DNA of 64,000 nt from Culex pipiens pallens (lineage: Eukaryota; Arthropoda; Insecta; Diptera; Culicidae). Location: assembly GCF_016801865.2 (NCBI RefSeq), contig NC_068938.1, positions 31,688,129 through 31,752,128 of the forward strand, written 5' to 3'. Under the pieces are notes generated by a model. That model had not been told where the DNA came from, did not search any database, and saw only the letters and a program-made list of their open reading frames with translations. Every line of letters starts with the position of its first letter. The stretch's first letter is position 1. Positions 21,354 through 34,430 of this stretch are shown piece by piece. A program made the translations under genes and the position numbers.

Positions 21354-22243
21354 CCGTCAGTGGGGGTGACATTGGGTCTGGGGAGTGAGATTGAGTCAAA
21401 GTGATTTTTTACGGATTTGACAATTTCTCAGGTTCTTCTCAATGAAATTAAATTCTGTTAAAATGGTTGTGTAGGGGACATCTTAAGATGACTTAGCTGA
21501 AAAAATCTCGTTCATGCAACAAATCCTGTCATTTTGGCAGCTTTCTAAAGTTGAAGTACGTTTTTGGCCAAAAATTTCGTCTCGAATAATCAACTTTTTA
21601 ATATTTTTGCTGGAATTGCTCGAAAAGTACCTAAATGTTTGAAAATCTCTACTTCAAACATTGTAGCATGTCAATACGATTCCCTCGAACAAGAAACACT
21701 GTTGGATGACTTGTTTTTACCATATCGTTGTATTTGAGCTTAATTTTACTTTCATTTGACCCAATGTCACCCCCTCTAAGGGGTGAGATTGGGTCTATTT
21801 TCAAACGATTGGCATTTAAGGTAGAGTTCATCAAATTCAGCCTCGTGGCGCGGTGGTTAGCGGCTTCGCTTGCTGATTGCTAAGATGCTATGGTACGCGG
21901 GTTCGATTCCCGCCTTATCCTCCTGGCCTTCTATCGGATGGGGAAGTAAAACGTCGGTCCATTTGCGTAAAAGAGGTTTTGGGTGACTCACCACACATAA
22001 CCTTCGGACGCCTAGAAATGAGTAGAAACTTGCAACAGAGACCACAAAAGACCCGTGGGTCATTAAAGTGGATTGCTTTGCTTTTTTTTTCATCAAATTC
22101 CACCATATTTTGGGAAAATGTTAGTAAACTATCTAAGAATAATTCTACGTTAAAAGATTTTTGATTTTATTTAAATTGTTTTTGTTATTTTGAAATTACC
22201 AGTGGTGTATCGTTTTGTTACCCATAGTCACCCCCACAGACGG
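21354..22243. mobile_element. MITE with CCGTCAGTGGGGGTGA ends, interrupted by a SINE
   Basis: TIRs CCGTCAGTGGGGGTGAC and GTCACCCCCACAGACGG are flanked by TA. A second copy without the SINE is at 30176-30804 in the opposite orientation. The interior repeats variants of GGGGTGACATTGGGTC. Without the nested SINE and its duplication it would be about the same length as the other copy. Confidence 0.9.
21839..22088 (+). mobile_element. tRNA-derived SINE, family B, nested in a MITE
   Basis: The head AGCCTCGTGGCGCGGTGGTTAG holds a good A box, and GCGGGTTCGATTCCCGCC is a well-formed T-arm/B box. The body carries CTATCGGATGGGGAAG and CTTGCAACAGAGACCACAA, followed by a T run. Duplications TTCATCAAATTC flank it (21827-21838 and 22089-22100). 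The other MITE copy at 30.32 kb has the uninterrupted target. Confidence 0.9.
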
Positions 22244-22249
22244 TATAGA

Positions 22250-23350
22250 CAATTTAAAAATGAGGTTTATTTTTTAAACACATTACATTTTTGTAGAGAA
22301 CTTTTTCAGATATTTAATTATTTTATTTTTTTCAATAACAACATTCTTTTTAAAGTTTGACAAAGACATTTTTTAAAAAACAAGAATTGAACATAAATTT
22401 AATTTTACTGTAAAAAATAAATACTGAAGGGAATAAAACAACTTTTGTTTTTTCCAAAAAGATATGTTAGCAAAAACATTTTTTTTTTTTTTTTGCAGAA
22501 TTGTATAACTTTACTGAAATACAAATGATAGTCAAGTATTGCTCAAAAGTTGGTACGTTTGGTATACTAAAACATTTTAAGAATATTTCTCTGAGTTCTT
22601 ATCATAATCTGCCACTTTGATGAGATACCAAGTCAATCAGGAAATCCTTTCTCAAAAAACGGATTTCCAAATATTCTCATAGTTCTTAGCAAATTTGCAT
22701 GGGAACTTGTATAGAGATGGTGCAAGAATTTTTTTTATCTGAATCGTTGGAAAAGGGTCAACAAATTAATTATAGGTCACTAAAAAAATTGCGAAATGTG
22801 AGAAATTCAAATAATAAGAAACGAGGCATCAAACAATGCTTTGATAATTATTGCTTCCATTTAAAGTAACAAATACAATTTCTGAATAAAAAATATGTTC
22901 AGGCATTTAAAGTTTAGTAAAACACTGAAACTAATATTTAAAACACTGAATGAATTTTTTTTCGAAATGTTAGGCTGATTTTATAATAATTTTTGTTAAA
23001 AAAGAAAAACATTTAAATTTAAATTGACTTATTGATTTTTTTAAAATGTTTTTTTTTTATTTTTATGGTAAAAATATCAATAAGTCTGCCAAAGACATAA
23101 AGCAATAAGAAAATCGATTCTTATGATAATGGTTTTTGAATATGATGCTGGCATTTTTTTATGAACAGCTGCCAACAATTGAAGAGATTTTTAGGCAAAA
23201 TTATAATTTTGGTGAGAGAAAATGTAATCATTTTTTTAACTGAAAAACTAAAAAAATTGGTAGGTTTTTGTAAATTCAATTATTTATGACAGCTTTGACC
23301 TTTTGGTCATTCGCTGCTTAATATTACATTTTGATTATTATTTTGTCTGC
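22250..23350. other. AT-rich spacer, no gene
   Basis: Long A and T runs (for example at 22479-22495) and no frame, terminal repeat or splice signal that stands out. Confidence 0.45.
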
Positions 23351-23351
23351 C

Positions 23352-23610
23352 TGTGTGGATCAATCGGACCGCGCACTGGATACACAATCCAGAGGTCGCC
23401 GGTTCGAATCCCGAGGCAGACGCAAAAATTCTAAGTGTTAATATAGGTATTCGGTGCCCTCTCCCCGTGCCATACCTTCACACTTAGGAGACCCGGGAGG
23501 CGGAGTCTTGTCGCAAAAAGAACGATACACGCCTGTGGATCCGTTGACGAAACCGCAAGGTTTAAGAGGGCCACATTATAAGGTGTTACGTCGATTCCGT
23601 TTTTTTTTGA
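23352..23610 (+). mobile_element. tRNA-derived SINE, family A subfamily
   Basis: GTGTGGATCAATCGGACCG and GCCGGTTCGAATCCC are intact A- and B-box regions. The body matches the family A copies through CCGTGCCATACCTTC and CACTTAGGAG, then diverges (GATCCGTTGACGAAACC, GGGCCACATTATAAGG). So the head and first part are shared and the 3' half is subfamily-specific. Confidence 0.85.
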
Positions 23611-23615
23611 TTATT

Positions 23616-25140
23616 TTTACAAAAAGTTTCAATTGAATATAAAATCACATATTATACCCACAGTGCTAAGATAGTGCTCAGATAGTAAAAGTCAAGCTAC
23701 TAAGCCACCGTCGTTACTGCTGTTGCTTCACAGATCTTTCTTTGCCAGAGGATAGCAAGAAAAGTTCGCTTTCAACCGAGGACCTTTTAGTTGAGCGGAC
23801 ATTTTTCGCCCGTTACAACCATACAACAATTGTACAAAAACCGATGTGCCAAGCTATTATTAGCATGTGCCTGACTAGCCGTTGTCCTCGTCGTCGTCTG
23901 TTCCCATTTTTCTCGTGCTTTCCAGCGAATGTTTGCAAGTCGTCACAAACGGCTATGGTATTTCCCTGTCGATGCCCCCGGGAAGAAACCTTTTCCTAAA
24001 GAGAGACCCTTGTCATGAAAGAAAAGCGCCTCTGTCTTAAGTTTTACAAACAAGCCGGCCAATTAATCACTATTTTTAGGTTAATCTTGTAAGCTGTTCA
24101 GCTGCCGAAACTCTGACCGGTGTAAATTAGGAAAGATTTTTGTTACTCAGGAAATTGCTTTAATCTCAAGGTTTTGCAGCAAAGTTGCATGCAAATTATT
24201 ATTTTTTCTACTTATATTCATTATTTAAAAACCGTGCTTTTGGGCATTTACAATTAATTCCCATTGAATGAAAAGACATTACTTGAAAAGCTGCCACAAG
24301 TGGCGATTGATTCATCGCCGGCAGACAAGCCGGAAAGTAAATAACCAATCAATTAACGAGCAACAACAATTCATCAGGTATCTGTGACGTGGTGTGGGAG
24401 GCTGCTTTATTCCCAATGAAACACCATCAACTTCTTCCACCTGGCAAACACCAGCCTCTCTGTTCCGGGTTTGATTGGACCATTTGCTCAACCTAATCAC
24501 TCTCGAATAAAACAAACAAAATGTTGGTGGTCTCTTAGGTAATTAGTCTGTTGAGCTCTGCAGTCTTCGAATGCCAACCTTAATTACACTGCCCTGCAAA
24601 ATTTATATCGTTTTTCAATCGAAATGAAATGTCTCAAACTATCCTGATTTTTTTTTGTGACGCTATAATAATCTAATCAAAACGATCTGAACCCCTTTTG
24701 GAACTAGTATTGACTTAGGTAATACTCTTGGAAAAAGGTACGCCACACAGTTTGGTTTGACCAAAAGGCCAAAAGTAAGTTAGGAAGAACCTTCCGGAAA
24801 ATCTACTCGACTTGAAACGGCAGCAACAGTTGGTTCGAAATTATTTCTTGTATAATTTATTCAACGCCTCTGGGGAGGACTGCGACAGTGGAAGGCAAAT
24901 TTATGCTTCTGGGGTTTCTAATTTCCAAACAGAGCTGTTTACAGTTTAACTTGGGGGAATGTAATGGAAGTGATTAGTTGCGTGAGTAGGGTTTACTAGT
25001 AAATATTTGGTGAAATCTGGACTCGAAACTCGAACACGTGATACGTTATGTGCCGGGTGGTGCGCCCACGGGATTACATATTAATTCGCATTTTGGGACA
25101 AATTTTTGCATATAATTCAGCAAATAATAATCCAAACATG
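23616..25140. other. No gene recognised; mixed-composition intergenic DNA
   Basis: About 23690-24060 and 24270-24560 have balanced base composition and short frames, but no domain, splice pattern or promoter that would make a gene. These less AT-biased stretches are candidates for regulatory DNA; conservation would be needed to say more. Confidence 0.4.
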
Positions 25141-25142
25141 TA

Positions 25143-25524
25143 CACAGCTAAAAAAGTAGTAATCGAGCTGTGTGTAAAAGGCCTGGGTGTCAAATAAATA
25201 TTGCATTATTTTATGCAATTTTATGTGACTTTACACCCTGAAATATGTAGGCCATCAGTATGGGAAACCTACTTGACCGAAATGTCAACCGATTTATAAA
25301 CGCATATATACGCGTTTATCCTTAAAGCTTTCCATAGGTCTGATGGCCGAGTGGGCTAAGGCGCCAGTCCCTACTGTTAGTGCTGGGTTTGAATCCCGTC
25401 GGTTGCAACTTTTTTTTTGTGTTTGCAAAAGTTGTACATGCAGTGTGTAATATTAAGTGTTTATTTTGACGAACGTGATGTGCATGCTTTTGCATGCGAT
25501 TTTACCATCGGATTTTTTGCTGTG
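25143..25524. mobile_element. MITE with CACAGCTAAAAAA ends containing a tRNA-like segment
   Basis: CACAGCTAAAAAAG and TTTTTTGCTGTG are flanked by TA on both sides. At 25336-25410 it holds a tRNA-Leu/Ser-like sequence (GATGGCCGAGTGGGCTAAGG; GGGTTTGAATCCCG) followed by a run of T. The tRNA-like acceptor and anticodon stems do not pair, so it is a SINE head remnant or a captured pseudo-tRNA, not a working tRNA gene. Confidence 0.75.
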
Positions 25525-26457
25525 TAGGCAAATATAATAGGACGCAATTTGCCAGCCTCTTCATAAAGTTTATTTTTGAATTTTTCGAAATATTTTATTT
25601 TACTAAATCCTTGATAATGTACTGATCCCACAGATTTGCAAGGATTTTTTAAAGTTTTATTATTTGGTTTCGAAAGGAAACAACTTTTTCAAAATCAAAG
25701 AGTTTCAAACCTGTATACTCTAAAGTTTTAATTTTTTTCTGCTCTGTGATTTTGTACAAAAAGACCATGAAAACCCTGGAGCTTCAGGAAATCATAATGG
25801 AAAACAAATGTATAAACTGAACATTAAATTAACAAGACTTATCTTAATATACAGCTTTGTGAAAGGTGAGTAAACGGAAAGAATATAATTTTGAGTTAAT
25901 CATCAAAGCATAATTAAAAACTGACAAATTATTACATAATTGTAGTTTAAAAAAAAAAGAAAATGGTTTTTATCTGCAATTCTTGAGAGAGTAAAAATTT
26001 AAAACTACATTTGGGTCAATCAATCCCAAACGGATCCGCATTCGTAATCTACTTTTTTCTGATTGATACATGATTGAATTATTATTAACTTGCCAAATTC
26101 CCGATTTTGAGACGACCCTTCACTTTTCGGCACCAGAATTATTTTTTTGCGATTTATGTAAAAAATAACAATTTTTGAATCGTGATATCTCCCATTATAA
26201 TATTTAAAAAAAAATTCCATGTTTGACGATGTACATATCAAACCTTTAAAACTCTTTTTTTTGTGTTTGGTCTTTTTGGAAGTTTCAACGATTTTTAAGG
26301 TAAACCCAGAGCATATCAACAACAGAATAGCCACATATTTAACATGAATTTTTCTATTATTTTTTCTTCAAATTTAATGTTTGATAAGTCGTAAATGGAT
26401 TAAACTTGAATAAGCTTTCCTAATTATTGTAAAAAGAAAGTTGTTGATGCATGATAT

Positions 26458-29400
26458 CAGGCCCGTAGCCAGGGGGGGGGCTACCGGGCTGCAGCCCCCC
26501 CCGAAATTTTCCCATATTTTTTTTTATTATGTACTATCGAAAAAAAATAATCTAAAATCGATGATTGTGTGTTCTCTTTCATTCTCCCAGATATAGATTT
26601 TTAGATAGAGAATCTAGAATACATTGATCAAACTATGTAATTTTTGCGTCCACTGCCGGGCAAAAACTTTGTGGAATATAGATCCAATATTTAACAATTG
26701 AGCTGCATATTTGAACATCGTTTTACTTTGGTGCAAAATCTATCCTGCACTGAGACGCTGGGCTATCTTTCAAAGAAGAAAGAAGAACAAGTGTCTAAAA
26801 GAGCGCCTAGGTCAAATAATGTTCAGCCCAGCCTCGATTTCCCGCAGAACTTGCAATAATTTGACTTCGAAAAATCGAATCACGAAAAAAATGTGTGTTA
26901 TTTTTGATTTTCGAGCTTAAGTACGGCACTTTTCTAAAGTGATTTTGAGAAAGCGGTCATAATGGCGGTGATTGAATTTGACTGAAATGAGGTGGCAGAA
27001 GCCGAATTTGATTTTAACATCAAGTTAATAAAAATACCATTTTTAGTTTTCATGATTCGATTACTTCTTTTGGGGACCTTCAGTATATTTCCAAAAGGTT
27101 TGTTTGCAACATTTTTCAAAATATACCTTATTTTTCACAAATATTCGGATTTTGTATTGGAAATCTTGAGCATTTGATATGAAGAACATTTTATTAAATT
27201 TAGACTATAATCAGAAATACCGTCCCAATTTTCATGTTTAAAGTTTTTTTTTTTAATTTTTGGTGAGTTTTATATCTGAGGCCTTCGAGTGAAATGCTTG
27301 AGAGATGTCTGTGTATTTTTTAATGTTTACCTTCTTGTGAAAGAGTATTTCTGAAACCAAAAAGAGTTCTTTTGGTCACATTTTTTAGTTTCCACCGTGG
27401 TCACTCTCCAATTTTTATTCAAAATTTCTAAAATACTTCTACTAAGTGAAGCCTTCACAGAAAGAAATCCTGTTATTCTAAATTGCCGATTTTGCCAACA
27501 TTGAAATTTTTCCAAAATCTACAACATTTTTTTTCGATTTCGCTGTAAATTTTTTCAATACTGACAAGATTGTTTTTCAAAATCGAAAAAAATGTTTACG
27601 ATTTTGGAAACATTTCAATGTTGACAAATTCAACAACTTAGAGTTCCGGATTAGCTTGCAGGATTTCTGTCCGTGTTAATAACAACGAAATGCGTATCAG
27701 CTTGAGGGAAAAATTTTAAATGATTAAAATATTCAAAATGGAAAAAATCATTGAATTAAAACTAAAAATTCCCAAAATATTGTTTCTATTATTTTGAATA
27801 CTTTTTTAATTATTGAATTTATTATGGAGTTTATATTTGGAAAGTTTTTTAAGTGATTTTTTGAATTTTCTCATTATTTAATTTCTGATTAATATTTTAT
27901 TTTTATACTTTTCTGTTTTCAAACTTTAGTCTTTCTGAATTTTTGAATTTCCAGCATCTTAAGATTTATAATTTCAGAGTTTTAATTTTTAATAATAAAA
28001 AATTCTAAATATATTTTTTTAATTTCATATTTCTGTCCCTCCTGCAACTTGTCCGAAAAATCGTAGGACAAATAAAACATTTGTTTCAAATAACTTCACA
28101 CCATTATGTAGAAAACAAAATGAAGTGCATTTTCTTGCGTCAAAAATACGACATGTTTTGCCTCGCTGAAAATATTTTATTTTTTCTAAAATTTCGATGT
28201 ACAGTACAGAAAAAAAGTTTTCGTCACTAGCCGGATATTTTGAAAACTTTGGATGCAAAACAACTGGTACAAAATGCATTTTAAAACACATTTAAAAAAA
28301 TAAAACCATATTTTATAATTTATTTTTTTTATATATTTTTTATTTGCTTTTGCCCCGCCCCCTCGACATTGGCCAGAATCGAGAGATATAAATTTAATCA
28401 AAAATATTCGCAGCGGCCTAATTTTAAATTTGAAAATTTCACAATTTATATAATTTTATATTTCATTTTATTTATTTCAAAGTGTTTTTACTTTGTATTT
28501 TGGAACATTTGAATTTAAAAATTCTTAAATTACAGAATTTTGAAATCTCTAAATCCGCTAAATTTTAAATTTTCTATTTTTTTTAAATCCGCTAAATTTT
28601 AAATTTTCTATTTTTTTAAATTTTGCGTTTTTTTTTCATTTTAAATGGACTATATTTTTATTTATTATTTTATTCTACAATTTATAAATTGGTGAGTTTT
28701 TCAGTTTTTTCCCGAAAATTAAATGATTATTTTAATGGCTTTCCCTAATCTTTAACTTCACTCTCAGTAAAAAACAAATTCTATCCTTTAAATGTTCGAC
28801 TCTGCGTTTTTAGGAAATTATGTATTTTTAATATTTTTTTAACATATACAACATTTTTCAAACGTTTCTAATTTTCAGTCGCATTCAAATCAACAAACTC
28901 AAGTTATTTGATTTTTTTCATCAAAAAATATTGCACACAATTAGCGCGCGAAGAAACGTCAAACGCCACTTTTTGATTATGTTCCCTTTCAGCTGCTTAC
29001 CGCCTGACAAAAATATTTTCGTGACCCTTTCGTTGTCCATTGCTTGAGCGTTTTTTATTTGGAATTTTACGTTACTACCGTGCTTCGTACTAGCATGATA
29101 GGGCAAAACTTTTTTTTTATTTCCTTTTGAATGTTAAATATGGTTCTAGTAGCAAAATGTCAGACGTAGATTAGATTTACAGGAAATATCTCATTGTTTT
29201 AAACATTCTTATGTCAAGTTTTCTTGACTTTTCATTGAACCAGATTTCGTAAATAAACAATTTCTAAATCCTAAAAATTGTAGGATTTCGTTTCCAGAGT
29301 CACGATATTATATAATTTTAAATCATTTTTATTAGTTATATGAGGGAAATGAAAAAAATATTGTGATATGTATTTTTTTTATTTTGCTAAAAAAGATTAA

Positions 29401-31807
29401 GAGAGCATTAGCCGTTCCTAGAACCAACTCAACCATGTTTACCAACAGTTTAGTAAAACATTCATATTGCTCCTATTTTCATGTAAAATCATATTTTCTA
29501 TCAAAACTCATTTCAGATTAAAAAACAGTTCGGAGAGCAATAAAAGTAATTGAAGATTTCAATGTGTTAATCGTAATTATATGAGTTATAAAACGTCCAT
29601 TGTAGAAGGGAAGATATTTCGCCAAATAAATAACACTGATGTGGTTAGTTTGACTGTCCAAAACGTTCTGATTTTATTGTAATCGAAAAGTCCCCCAGGG
29701 CCTCACACACGAGGTACTGAGGTTTTGCTTATTGAGCATTAATCGAGCTACTTGCTTTAATCGCGGAATCGCGGCGAGGTAAACGAAGTTTAGCTTTGTT
29801 CGCAGTTTGGGTTACTGTTGTCGGCTGTGCTAACTATGTTGGTGGCGTCGATCAATTATGCGGAAAGCAATTTCCGTAACTTATGTATTTATATTTTTCA
29901 TCTTACAATTTTATTTTAAATTTCAAGAAGCTGTGTCTCAGGAACGAGTAGAAAAATCTTTAAATCAAATTCTCATTTGAGAACTTTGCTTAATTGTTTG
30001 TATACTATTTTCAATACATTGGATAGTGTTTATTTTAGCTTTTTTAATGAAATAGTGCTCTTTAAAGATTACTGTGAATTTAGGATTTTTGGTCAAAAAT
30101 CGGAAAAGACGTATTTTTTTAAATAAATGTTTTTTTTTATGAATTCATAGATTATTACATTGAACTATATAACTACCGTCAGTGGGGGTGACTATGAGTC
30201 AAAAAACGATACACCTCTCGTAATTTCTTAATAACAAAAACAATTTAAACAACATCGAAAATCTTTCAACGTAGATTTGTTCTTAGATAGTTTACTGACA
30301 TTTTCCCAAAATATGGTGGATTTTGATGAACACTACCTTGAATGCCAATAGTTTGAAAATTGACCCAATCTCACCCCTTAGAGGGGGTGACATTAGGTCA
30401 AATGAAACTAAAATGATGCTCAAATACAACGATATGGTAAAAACAAGTCATCCAACAGTGTTTCTTGTTCGAGGGAATCGTATTGACATGCTACAATGTT
30501 TGAAGTGGAGATTTTCAAACATTTGGGTAGTTTTCGAGCAATTCTAACAAAAGTATTAGAAAAATGTTTTTTCGAGAAGTCATTTTTGGCCAAAAACGTA
30601 CCTCAACTTTAGACAGCTGCCAAAATAACAGGATTTTTTCTAGGAACGAGATTTTTTCATCGAAGTCATCTTAAGATGTCCACTACACAACCCTTTTAAC
30701 AGAATTCAGTTTCAATGAGAAGAACCTGAGAAAATAGTAAAATCCGTAAAAAATCACTTTGACCCAATCTCACCCCCCAGACCCAATGTCACCCCCACTG
30801 ACGGTATATACAATGTTGACAGCACTCAACTATTTATTATTTGCTATAAAAAACTTTAAGAAAGGATCTGATTTATATTTTTTCAACAATTTGGAAAAAT
30901 TTATCAATGCTCAAAATTCTGGAGCAATTTTTTAGCAATTTTTTTTGGTTTAATCGAGGAAATCAAACTATGATTTTAGCTTGCTTTCAATAAATAGATT
31001 TTTTTCAGCAAATATTGTGGCGTTTATATTTTTTTAGCATTTCTTAATATCTCTTTATACATTCAATTCAACCAGTAATTAAACTTTTTTTAGTTGGGAG
31101 AGGTTTCATTAGTTTAAGGAAATAAGCAAAAGCTTCAATAGCCTTAAATCAATTTAAATAAAACAGTGTTAATGTTTTTTAAAGAAAATTTCAAGAAAAG
31201 TTAAGTTATGAGTTTTATTTTATTTAAAAATCGTGCTTCATTTTTTTACAGTTCATAGTCTTTATTTATAAAATTTGTCATCAAAATATACACACAGCTA
31301 AAAATTTAAATCTAGACGGTTTTAAATTAGAAAGTAGAAATTTACCAATTTGTTCATAAGTTTTTCATCCAGATTTGTAGAAAAACGAAATTATACATAA
31401 GTGAGATAAATTAACATTCTTCGGGCATTTTTTTTTTATTAAAAATTTATTCAGGGTATATTTTAAATTTAACGATAACTTGCTAGCGGACAGTTTTTCT
31501 TGAAATTCGTTGAAATTTCAACAATCCAAGAAAACGTAAGAAAATCACTTTCTTTTCAAGTCCTTTTACATGAAAAAAGTGGATTTTTGATGAAGCATTT
31601 TCTTCAATTTAAATATTTTTAAACATGGATGAAGCTTTTTAAAATCTTTTTTGCATACATTATTTTACAGTTTTATAATTCGTCTCAATAATTATACCGT
31701 TCACCAGGTGAATTTAAACAAATGGTATTTCTGATTTGCTGATTTTCATATCCTTTGAATTTTTGATCCCGAGCCCCCCCCGAACAAAAATCCTGGCTAC
31801 GGCCCTG
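26458..31807. mobile_element. Large hAT-type transposon (5.35 kb, 8-bp TSD), no transposase left
   Basis: Ends are CAGGCCCGTAGCCAGG and TCCTGGCTACGGCCCTG, each followed inward by a G9 or C8-9 run. Perfect 8-base duplications CATGATAT flank it (26450-26457 and 31808-31815). Terminal bases and duplication length are those of hAT elements. The interior is AT-rich with only frames under 90 codons and no hAT dimerisation domain visible, so it is decayed or non-autonomous. A 629-bp MITE is nested at 30176-30804. Confidence 0.9.
30176..30804. mobile_element. MITE with CCGTCAGTGGGGGTGA ends, uninterrupted copy
   Basis: It matches the copy at 21354-22243 in reverse orientation, has TA on both sides, and lacks the SINE. 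It is inserted inside the 5.35-kb hAT element and is therefore younger than it. A 74-codon frame (30323-30547) corresponds to the one at 21649-21834 in the other copy. Confidence 0.9.
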
Positions 31808-31815
31808 CATGATAT

Positions 31816-32358
31816 CAAAAGTATTTGAAATACTCGGATTTCTACTAAATGTTTCGAAAATTGGAAAATGAGAAAATACAAGTTTATGATTTTAACTGAA
31901 CTGTCAGTTGAGAAAATTTTAATTAGTTATGGATTATCTACGATATTTCGTGCAATTTGTACGGTAGGCGAATCAAATAATCAAAATGTAATTTTTATTC
32001 AAAAATTTGATACTTCAATTACGCTTGATTTCTTTAAAATTTAACAAGAAATATATTTTACAAAAAAAAAGCGAGAATGTAATACAGATTAAATTTTAAA
32101 GTGATGAATTTTTTTTAGCTGTCATGTATATTAAATTCAAGTAGATTTAAAATAGACCTCTTCTGATGTTCAATGCATGAATTACGTAAATCTTTGCTAA
32201 AATGTCAAATAGAGCAATATTTCACGCAAAGATGCTTGCCAAAATACACCATAGTCTATGAAACTTATTGAACAAATTTGAAGAATCAATTTTTTCCAGG
32301 ATTTAATCGAAAGATTTAATCAAAATTTTAATGTGTTTTATTTAGCACACCAGTTGCA
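31816..32358. other. AT-rich spacer, no gene
   Basis: The host sequence continues after the hAT insertion. Nothing recognisable. Confidence 0.4.
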
Positions 32359-32994
32359 ATCACCAACTCCTGCACTGTCCCATATGCATTTTCATCGATT
32401 TTGAGTTATTGATGCAGTTTGGTTCAAAATCGCGAGCTTTCAGAAAAGCATATAACATCCAGTACTTTGTTCTAGAAATCAGGAGGAAATCCAGTTTTTT
32501 CGCGAAAACTTAACACGTAGCCTTATGTGTGGGACAAACTTGTTTTGCTTTTTTCTCAGCTTGCTGTTTTTGCATATGGGACATTTATGCGAACATGGGC
32601 AGTGCAGGTGCTGTATTTTATTGATTTATAAATGGAATTTACAAATTTTGGAGATAGCATGATTCTTTGGTTCATTAATTGTTCAAGGCATAACACAAAA
32701 AAAAACTTTGCATACTTGTAGTACTTAGATGAGCTGGTTATATTTGGCACCTCAATAATATTTTTTAGTTTTTTTAACCAAATACATTCATTGAAATTCA
32801 AATTTGATGTATGTTGTTAACTGAGAGTGGAAAATAGGATTTCCTCCAGATTTCTAGAACAAGGTACTGGATATCTCTGGTTTTCTGAAAGAGCACACGA
32901 TTTTGAACCAAACTGCATCAATAACTGAAAAGTGATGCAAATGCATATGGGACATTTATGCAAACAGGGGCAGTAGAAGTTGTTAGGATTTCGC
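32359..32994. mobile_element. Degenerate fold-back element
   Basis: Left arm motifs CCATATGCATTTTCATC, CGATTTTGAGTTATTGATG, GCAGTTTGGTTCAAAATCG and CTTTGTTCTAGAAATC reappear complemented and in reverse order at 32830-32960. A third copy of the terminal motif (GCATATGGGACATTTATGC) sits in the centre at 32572-32590 and again near the right end. The left terminus has lost about 20 bases of this motif. Confidence 0.7.
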
Positions 32995-33105
32995 AGGCCA
33001 AAATTTTGGAAAGAGAAGCATTAATTTAAGAAATAGATTTAAAAAAAATGACATATTTTGTTTTGAATTTCATTACTTTTCTTGTCATTTTCGAATAAAA
33101 AACGA

Positions 33106-33516
33106 CCCCCAGACAGACGGTTATAACAGAATACATGCCATTTCAATAAAAAAAATACTGTTAAAATAACAGAAAGTGTTATGGAATCTTCTTGAAAAAT
33201 TCATTTTTTGCTTAAGGGTTTAATAACAGTTTATGTTATCATAACAAAATTTGTTATTGGTCTGATATTGGTTGAAAGCAAAAAAAAAAACTTTGGAATA
33301 ACATTTATTGTTATGGAAGAATACCTTAAACTGTTATTGGGATGATCGGATTAGTTGTTAAAATATTATTAGTCTGTTATAACAATAATAATCCAATAAC
33401 AAAAAATTCACAACGACGAATTACAAATCTTGTTATAAATAACATGAATTGTTATTGGCCTAGTATTTTCAAATATCAAAAAAAAAATATTTCCAAGTTA
33501 TTTCCGTCTACTCGGG
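33106..33516. mobile_element. ATAAC-rich TIR element, short copy
   Basis: Right end TTATTTCCGTCTACTCGGG and left end AGACAGACGGTTATAAC form the TIR. The interior is a dense array of TAACA and TGTTA words. The larger relative is at 59261-60977. Confidence 0.7.
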
Positions 33517-34430
33517 CCTACTTTTCATCGCAAAAAAAAGTTGAACTTTTCAGCACTTTAATGGAAAAGTTATAATTATGGATATTGTTTTCATTCAAGC
33601 GAGGAGATAAACATTTTACCGAAATATTCAATTGAAAGGATGTTTCCGAAACTGAAAAAAATGTGTTAAAAAATTGATTGAAAATGTTATCGGCCAAACC
33701 AAATGTTGGGAGGAACCATTCAGAATTTATACCCTTTTTTCGATTTTCTTTAATTGTTTTATAGCATTTCATTTGAAAAATTTACACCATATATTGTACA
33801 AAAATTCGAACCGGAAAAACAAAAATCATTCAATGAAGCAAAATTTTCAAACCACCTCACTGCCAATCACCTGCCCTCCACAAGTGGAAGTGACAGGCGA
33901 TGATAGATCCATTATCGAGCGTTATCAAGTGGAATTTGTCTTTCCCATCACCACAAACACACACTCGAAACACATCACACTCAATTAGGGATTCTTCACA
34001 CAATCACTCACACTCTTAACAACACTACAGATTGTAATTAAGGTACAGTCCAAAACAGGCTTTTTCTGCGTTTTTTTTTTCAACAGGATGATTGCAATAC
34101 ACCTGCTTTTTGAATAATTAAATAACGAAAGCATAACCACACAGCTAATCGATACCAACAGGTTGGTTTGTTCGGGTTTCAATAATTGATAAACCCGGTC
34201 CTGATGTCCATCCTTCCAAGGAAACGAATCAGACAGTCTTCCTGGAAACACCGTCCGTAATCAGAGATCACAGGACATTCCTGGGCGCCACCGGAAATAA
34301 GCACTTTTTCGGGGCAACTTTTGAAAGTATTCTCTTTTTTGCCGGCATTTCTTCGTTGATGACCATGTCTCTAATTAAATTTTCGTTCCATCATTAACTT
34401 TTACGAGGTTGACCAGCACGCATCACTTGG
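33517..34430. other. No gene recognised
   Basis: AT-rich up to about 33840, then balanced composition to 34430 with no coding structure seen. On the minus strand this lies downstream of the orphan promoter, so part of it may be transcribed intron. Confidence 0.4.

Noticed and set aside
26458..31807. Search for a hAT transposase inside the 5.35-kb element
   Set aside because: All frames are below 90 codons and none shows a zinc finger, catalytic block or dimerisation domain.
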